Part shown: positions 58,571 to 64,000 of the stretch, one piece after another
Numbering within the stretch: the stretch's first letter is position 1
How the letters are laid out: every line of letters begins with the position of its first letter
NCBI GenBank assembly: GCA_050084985.1
Contig: JBITNC010000001.1
Coordinates: forward strand, 58,714,001 to 58,778,000
DNA length: 64,000 nucleotides
Direction of reading: 5' to 3'
Origin: Nageia nagi
Taxonomy: Eukaryota; Pinophyta
Notes under the pieces: model-generated
What the model saw: only the letters and a program-made list of their open reading frames with translations
What the model was told of the DNA's origin: nothing
The model's database searches: none
Translations under genes and position numbers: made by a program

Positions 58571-58578
58571 TATTTATA
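58571..58578 (-). promoter_or_regulatory. TATA box 2 of module C
   Basis: The minus strand reads ATTCTATAAATAGACCCTA, about 200 bp downstream of the stop of ORF C and 920 bp before the unit's end. This is the same position as in D, A and B. Confidence 0.6.
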
Positions 58579-58778
58579 GAATTTCTAAGGTTCCCAAGTG
58601 TTGTCCTAATTCTATAAAAAAAATTAAAATATTACATATTTGCCTCCTACGACTAAGTCAACTACTTTTTGATTCTCTACTTGCTAGGCTGACTGATCAT
58701 GAGAGTAGGGTTAGTCGAGTTTTGGTGCTCAACTTTCCTAGCTGGCTGATTTACAAAATTTTTGAAAATGACTACAAA

Positions 58779-61700
58779 CTATGGTGGCTGGTTTGCAGTT
58801 TGCATGTGCAATGCGATGACCGTCTCGAAGTTGGCTCCTATGAAGGTTTCTCTGTTTTTGATTCCAGTGTTAAGAATTTTCGTTATCCCTTCATTCGTTA
58901 ACAGATATGTAGTAATGGTCTTTGAAGTCTTCATTTCGTTGCACCATACTACCTTATCGCTGCCATACTTGATCTGTTTTCCGGTTTTGAGGATGTTGGA
59001 CTTTATTCATCACTGTACTGTAGTCCCTGTTGCACCCATCCTCCTCGATCAATTTCAGATCAAATTGGTATTCTGCTAGCTGCCTTTTCATGTCCTCCTT
59101 GAAATTTGCCCAAACTTGGATGAAATCTTGACATTTCGTGATAGCATAGAACAACCAATCGTACTGGTAAAAGAATTGATGGCAGCACTCTAGTATCATT
59201 GGCTTGCTAGCAGCTTTTCTCCTCAGGTCATGCATCATTGAATTGTTATGGCCCCACCTACCAATCAGTTCATGGATCCTGCCTTGTAAGACGAATGATC
59301 CAGTCTCTTCAATAAAAAATTAGTTATTCCTAAGAATAACTCCTAAATGGCCTCTTTGGTCTCTTTTATCCACTTTCCCTTGATCGCTTGAATCCAGGTA
59401 TTCAAGGATATCTGTTTCCTAATGTCTTCAACTATCATGTTAGCAGCTTGGAAATCTACGATCAACCTCTTTTGCCCGGCCAATTCTCTCTTAAGCTCCC
59501 TAAGCTCTATCTTTTGTGAAGTGTTCTTCTCTGTTAGAGCCATAGCATTTGTGACTATTGCATGTTTTCTGGCCAAAGTTCCTATCTTTTTACATGGCTC
59601 CTCTTTTGTTTCCACCACTAATGCAGATTCCCCACTGGCATTTCTTTTCCTTCCTGTAGCAACGATATCGATGACGATGGAGTTATCCTTCATTGAGATG
59701 TAAGTGGCTATATGTTCAAGTTCTGTATCTGAATCTTGATTGGTTTCAAGGTCGGCACATGCTTCAGATGTGTGTATATGCTCTCAAATTGTTCAAGAGC
59801 GCCTTCATTTCGAAATTGTAACTTGGTTCAAGATCAACATCTATAACCACTTTTCTCTCAAGATACCCTTGGTGTTCATCCTCTTTCCTCTTCTTCCTCT
59901 ACATTTTGTTTTCTCATTCATCCTCCTCATTTCCTCCATCCCCTCCTGATGAGGAAGCTATTCCCTTGGACATTGGAGTCCTTGGATGAATTGGTGGAGG
60001 TTTTCTTTGAGGTGGAGGTGTCTTCTCTGCTTGTCGAGGTGTGGAAGCCCACGTAAAGGTAGGTCTTGTTGCTTGTACGGGTTCTTCCACGATAGGAGGA
60101 TTCATGGCCAGTATCTCCTTGACTGATGATTCTGATTCATCGTCTGAGATGTAAGGTATTTCTGGTATTTGGCCATCTTCTAAGGGCTCTCTGAAGAGGT
60201 CTCCTTCGTCAACTTCATATTCATCCTCGCTGTCACTGGAAGGAGTAGAAGCAGGATAACTAGGGCCAAAATAATATAATTGTTCATCTTTGGGATGGAC
60301 CTCCACCAGCTTCTTGAAGCGTTTGTATGGTGCGAAGTATCACTAGTCTCTTTTGTGCTTTTTATTTCTTGCGATAATCCTTGTATTGTTTGATCAATAG
60401 TCTGTCCTGGTTGGACAATAAGAGTAACATATTAACTAGATTGCCCCTATATCAACCTCACAGAAGATTAGATTGGTGGAGGCACGTATGGAATCGAGGG
60501 ATTCCCCTTAAGGATTATCGAAGGATGTATCCTAGCTACTACGTTCTCCTCTTGCAAACCTCTCTTTTTCTTCTTGGTTACTATCTGCAAAAGCTTCTCT
60601 TCTGCTGCCAAGTCCTTGTTTATTTCCTTGATTTGCTCTGTATCATTTACATTTCTGTACCTTTCGAGCTTTCCTAGGGACTTGGAGGGGTAATCGGTTT
60701 GCCAGGTTTTCTTGAAAAATATATCGATTACACCCTCGGGGTCATAGTACTCTACCGTCTGTTCTATTGTGAAGTTGTAGTATGCCAACTCCTTCTTCAT
60801 TGTTTTGACATGACACTAGGACATGCATTTGTACTCCTATGCAGATGGGTAACTTACAAGTGGTGGCACCTTTCTTACATCAAATTTTTTCATGCAGGTA
60901 CGACAAGCGTCTGCAAAGTTCCATTAGGATGAACCGATCATTTGAGTAACGAGGAAGTCTGTAAGGTGCTTCATTTGACCCATAGACCCTGATATATGTG
61001 GCATCCGTCTTTTCAAGATAGAAATCTGCATGTCCTTGAAGTGTTTCGATTGTCGCTTGTGAAATTCTGGTCATATTGGCAGTCCCCTTTATTTTCTTGT
61101 ATATTCGGCACTCGAATCCGTTATTCATCATTTTGAATTCGTCCCATCATCTTTCTACTTGAAATCTAGGGTAGCTCCACCATATTGGCATTTTTGGGTC
61201 AAATAGGTACTTGGTATCTGCTATGGCAGATCTTCTGTTCTTGCCATGTAGGAGCAAGAATACCATGTAAGAGCTCATTTAGAATCTTTTGGTTTCTACA
61301 AGTTTGGACAACTGTTGGGCCATGCAATTGCTGATCACCTTTCTCCATCTGATCCCTTTGCCTCTGCTGATCTGATGCATGAAGTCTACGAACTCCTTCT
61401 GGAATCTTTGGTCATTCTCTTGCCTTGTTATTCTGCATAGCATGCTGATGATGGTAGAGACGGTTGGATAGAAGTCCATTCTCTTTGGTTGGCTCAAGGC
61501 CTTTGCCTTGAAGTCTTTGCACTTGTCAACCAACCAATCTCTTATTAAGTTCCCCAACTTTGTCATGTTGTTGAAGAATTTCATAGAGTCCACCAAACTG
61601 AATATGATTCCCTCATTGCTCCAGGCAAAGGCACTCTCTATTCCCTCCATTGTGAAGTCTAGTATCTTGGTACCTTCAGTGTCGTTGAGGATTCTCTCCT

Positions 61701-62008
61701 TCATGTTGTAGTGTTTGGCTACCTCAAGGCACAATTCTAGAAATGGAGCTGTATATGGGATCATAGAGGCTTCAACGATCCTGGATTGAGTAAGTGTGTC
61801 GTTGAACAACTGTTCATGTGGGATCCTGGCCGTCTTTTCTAATGACTTGATGGGGTCAATGTGTGCCCAATCTGTGTCTCTGATCTATCCAAGGCTGTCT
61901 ACTAGCATAGCTGTAGGGAAGACAATCTTTCCTCTTTTCTCAAGGGTGATCACATTTTCTTTCATGAGTCTCCATCTGGAGCTCCTTGTTCTTCTTAGCA
62001 ATACTCAT
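58779..62008 (-). pseudogene. module ORF, copy C
   Basis: The N-terminus near 62008 reads MSIAKKNKELQMETHERK and then, past breaks, DTDWAHIDPIKSLEKTARIP. The best open piece (61809-61279) has PYTAPFLELCLEVAKHYNM, GTKILDFTMEGIESAFAW, DFYPTVSTIISMLCRI, FVDFMHQISRGKGIRWRKVI and QLSKLVETKRF. Further pieces have TYIRVYGSNEAPYRLPRYSN (61131-60880), KKELAYYNFTIEQTVEYYDP (60800-60468) and an acidic Ser-rich stretch (60306-59914). Then come the coiled coil ARKHAIVTNAMAL with LRELKRELAGQKRLI (59693-59343) and the C-terminal ETFIGANFETVIALHMQTAN (stop at 58779). It is broken by about six frame changes but shows the full order of the protein. Function unknown. Confidence 0.72.
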
Positions 62009-62741
62009 TGTTTAGAGCTTGTGGAACACAACAAGGTGTTAGAAGTGATACTGGGTATCCCTAGAGCGATTCTGGAGAAAAAATAAGATTCAATTTTTGG
62101 GATTTTGAGAGGCTAAGTGTGGATTTTCGAGAATTTTGAAGTTCGTTGGAAGTGGGAAACGAGTACATGGGGTGTTGGCAAACAAATCTAGGAGGCTTGG
62201 GTCAAGTCTCAAAGAAAAATATTGAGTTTTTGGTGTCCAAATTAATTCATTTTTTTAGCGCATGTATTCATTTTTGATAGGTTTTTTTGGCAGCTTCGAA
62301 GCTTGGAAAGATGGGGATGCAAAGGGGGTCATCAAGCTTCGTTTGGGTGAAGTGAATGATGGAGGATGCTCTCCTATGTAAGGTCTACCACTTTGGTATT
62401 CACTTCGAACTCCAGATCATTCAAAATTTTGGAGCCTTGAAAAAGTGTTTTTTGTGTTTTTCAGGCTTTTTGACAGGTCTAAAATGGCTGAAAATGGCCA
62501 AAAGATGGGGGAGTTCGAAATTTGGAAAATTTTTAAAAAGTAGATTTGACCTTATGGATGGATGGAGGGTGAGATTCTAAGGTTTTTGAAAATTTTTGAA
62601 AAGGTTTGAGTTTATTTTGGATCTTGTGAGCAAATTTTGGTTTTTGTGCAAGTTTGTGAGGTTTTGCGAGGATTTTGCTAAAAAATGGATGCATGGAGGC
62701 TCAAGGAGAGTGTTGTGGAGCAAATAAGAGGCTTATGGTGG
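62009..62741 (-). other. leader of module C
   Basis: About 730 bp between TATA box 1 and the first ATG of ORF C, T-rich on the plus strand. No long ORF. It includes plus-strand words (AAAATGGCTGAAAATGGCC at about 62481) resembling the minisatellite of module E. Confidence 0.4.
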
Positions 62742-62749
62742 TATTTATA
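62742..62749 (-). promoter_or_regulatory. TATA box 1 of module C
   Basis: The minus strand reads AAAAAGTCTATAAATACCACC. The shared AGTCTATAAATAC core with module E (34600) supports common origin. Confidence 0.6.
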
Positions 62750-62869
62750 GACTTTTTGCACCTTTTGCATGCTGCTTAGTCCTTAGGGGAATTTTGACCT
62801 AAAAAGTGTTTAGAGGTGCATTTTGCATGTTTCTTAAGGTTTTGGGGCATTTAAACACTCCATAGGATT

Positions 62870-64000
62870 GCAAACCTGTGCCTAGCTTTTGGAGGCACTT
62901 TCTTTGGTCAAAATCAAAAAATTCAAAGTTTAAATGTCCTTATTTTCTCCTTCTCCACCCAATCAAGTGTAAAAATTTGAGTTTTGGTGGGTTTTTGAGC
63001 TTTCCCCTCGGATCTAGGCGCCATTTTCCATTTTTTTAGATATTCCAATGGCTTGCAAACCTGCACCTGGATTTTTGGAACATTTCCCATGGTCAAATTT
63101 GAAATTTTCGAAGTTTAAACATGCTTAGAATGCCTTCTTCCATGCAACCATGTGAAAAAAAATGATTTTTTTGCAAAAAATTTGAATTCTTTTCATGTTA
63201 GGTGCTGATTTTCACCTCATTGGATTTCACAAATCTAGCAAACCTGTGCCTAGGAATTTGGGCCACTTCTCTTGCTCAAAATTGAAAAATTGCAAGTTTA
63301 AATGTGCTTATTTTCATGTTTTTCATGCAATTGACCCTTCAAACTTGGATTTTGAGGCAAAATTTCGAATCTTCATGATGTTAGGCGCTAGATTTCACTC
63401 CATTAGATTTCCAATGGCATGAAAAGCTACGCCTACCTTTTGGGTGCTTTAAAATTGTTTAAAATCCAAATTTTGCAAGTTTAAATGTGCTAGAATTGAG
63501 GTTTTTCATCTAATGAACACCTTGGGATCAATTTTTAATTCATTTTGCACTTATCACTCCAAGTTAGGCTCTAGAAATCACTCCTATGGATTTGGAAACT
63601 TTTGGAAAACTGCGCCTAGCATTTGGAGGTACAAAACTTGATTAGATTTGAAATTTACAAGACCTAAATTTATTCAAAATGCCCTTTTTGACCCAATGGA
63701 CCCCTTAAACTTGAGTTTTGATCAAAATTTATCAATTTTCTTGATTCTAGGCACTAGATTTCACTCCATTGGATTTCCATAGCCTAGAAAACCTACGCCT
63801 AGCCTTTAGGGTGCCCAAATGTGCTCAAAATCGAAAATTTTAATACCTAAATGTGTTTACAGTCATGTTTTCCTTGTCCCCAAGCACTTAAACTTGATTT
63901 TTGGTCAAAAAACATTTCATCTTCTCGATCTAGGAGCCATTTTTCATGCCAATGGATTTGGAAAAGTTTGGAAACTTGTGACTAGCACTTTGGGGGTCTT
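62870..64000. repeat. tandem repeat, period about 183 bp, at least six full units
   Basis: The landmark AACCTGCGCCTAGC (variants AACCTGTGCCTAGC, AACTGCGCCTAGC, ACCTACGCCTAGCC) recurs at about 62873, 63058, 63241, 63424, 63607, 63789 and 63972, giving periods of 182-185 bp. Each unit also has TAGGCGC..(A/T)TTTTCA, a GATTTCACTCCATTGGATTT-like word and a CAAGTTTAAATGTGCTTA-like word. It continues out of the window. Confidence 0.92.

Larger units (their letters stand above)
57652..64000 (-). mobile_element. module C: long LTR-like unit on the minus strand, runs past the window end
   Basis: The left edge reads TGTTGGGATGG on the plus strand, so the unit ends CCATCCCAACA on the minus strand. It interrupts module D' exactly here. 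Reading leftward on the minus strand from the window end: a 183-bp tandem array (64000-62870), TATA box 1 (62742-62749), leader, ORF C (62008-58779), TATA box 2 (58571-58578) and about 920 bp of R-U5-like sequence that resembles D (AGGTG.TGGGTGTTTTCC and GGTAGGAAAG words). The right end lies beyond the window, so the unit is at least 6.3 kb. Confidence 0.55.

Overview
The window looks like nuclear DNA from a plant with a very large, repeat-filled genome. A gymnosperm (conifer-type) genome fits best, but this is an inference: gene density is very low, old degenerate Ty3/gypsy and Ty1/copia retrotransposons, a FAR1/MULE-type transposase and a hAT element fill most of the sequence, and the only host-gene signals are plant families (a Qa-SNARE of the SYP31/32 type and a broken EEIG1/EHBP1-type NT-C2 protein). 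There are no bacterial or organellar features, no rRNA or tRNA genes and no CRISPR array.

Layout. 0-2.3 kb: an unknown ORF, three copies of an intron-plus-exon-like repeat, and a decayed gene for the C-terminal part of an NT-C2 (EEIG1/EHBP1-type) protein. 2266-10173: a minus-strand Ty3/gypsy insertion with three LTRs and two internal regions (LTR-internal-LTR-internal-LTR), bounded by a perfect 5-bp target duplication CATAA; both internal regions lack the same reverse transcriptase/RNase H block. 10.2-14 kb: AT-rich, nothing recognised. 14-17 kb: minus-strand FAR1/MULE-like transposase pseudogene ending in a SWIM zinc motif. 18.5-19.1 kb: about 20 copies of a minisatellite. 19.6-21.9 kb: a small LTR element without recognisable pol. 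22.0-24.7 kb: a truncated minus-strand Ty1/copia element. 25347-25611: first exon of a SYP31/32 syntaxin gene with a clean splice donor.

27.7-64 kb is the unusual part. It holds at least six related but diverged modules (here D, E, A, B, D' on the plus strand and C on the minus strand). The recurrent order is: a tandem array of hairpin-forming or simple tandem repeats, in three modules a first TATA box, then a gene (or its remnant) for an unrecognised protein of roughly 1000 residues, then a TTAGGGTT-rich segment with a second TATA box, about 1 kb of R-U5-like sequence, a CCCAACA-type terminus and a putative primer-binding site. Modules D and E start with TGTTGTG and modules A and C end with CAACA, the form of LTR ends. 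I therefore infer that these are exceptionally long LTRs (about 3 to more than 6 kb) carrying their own gene cassette inside U3, upstream of the LTR promoter. Full-length copies of the protein occur in A, B and C (all broken by stops or frameshifts); E keeps only the C-terminus; D and D' keep a short ORF. A minus-strand hAT transposon lies between B and D' (about 51.95-55.48 kb). None of the element genes appears intact.
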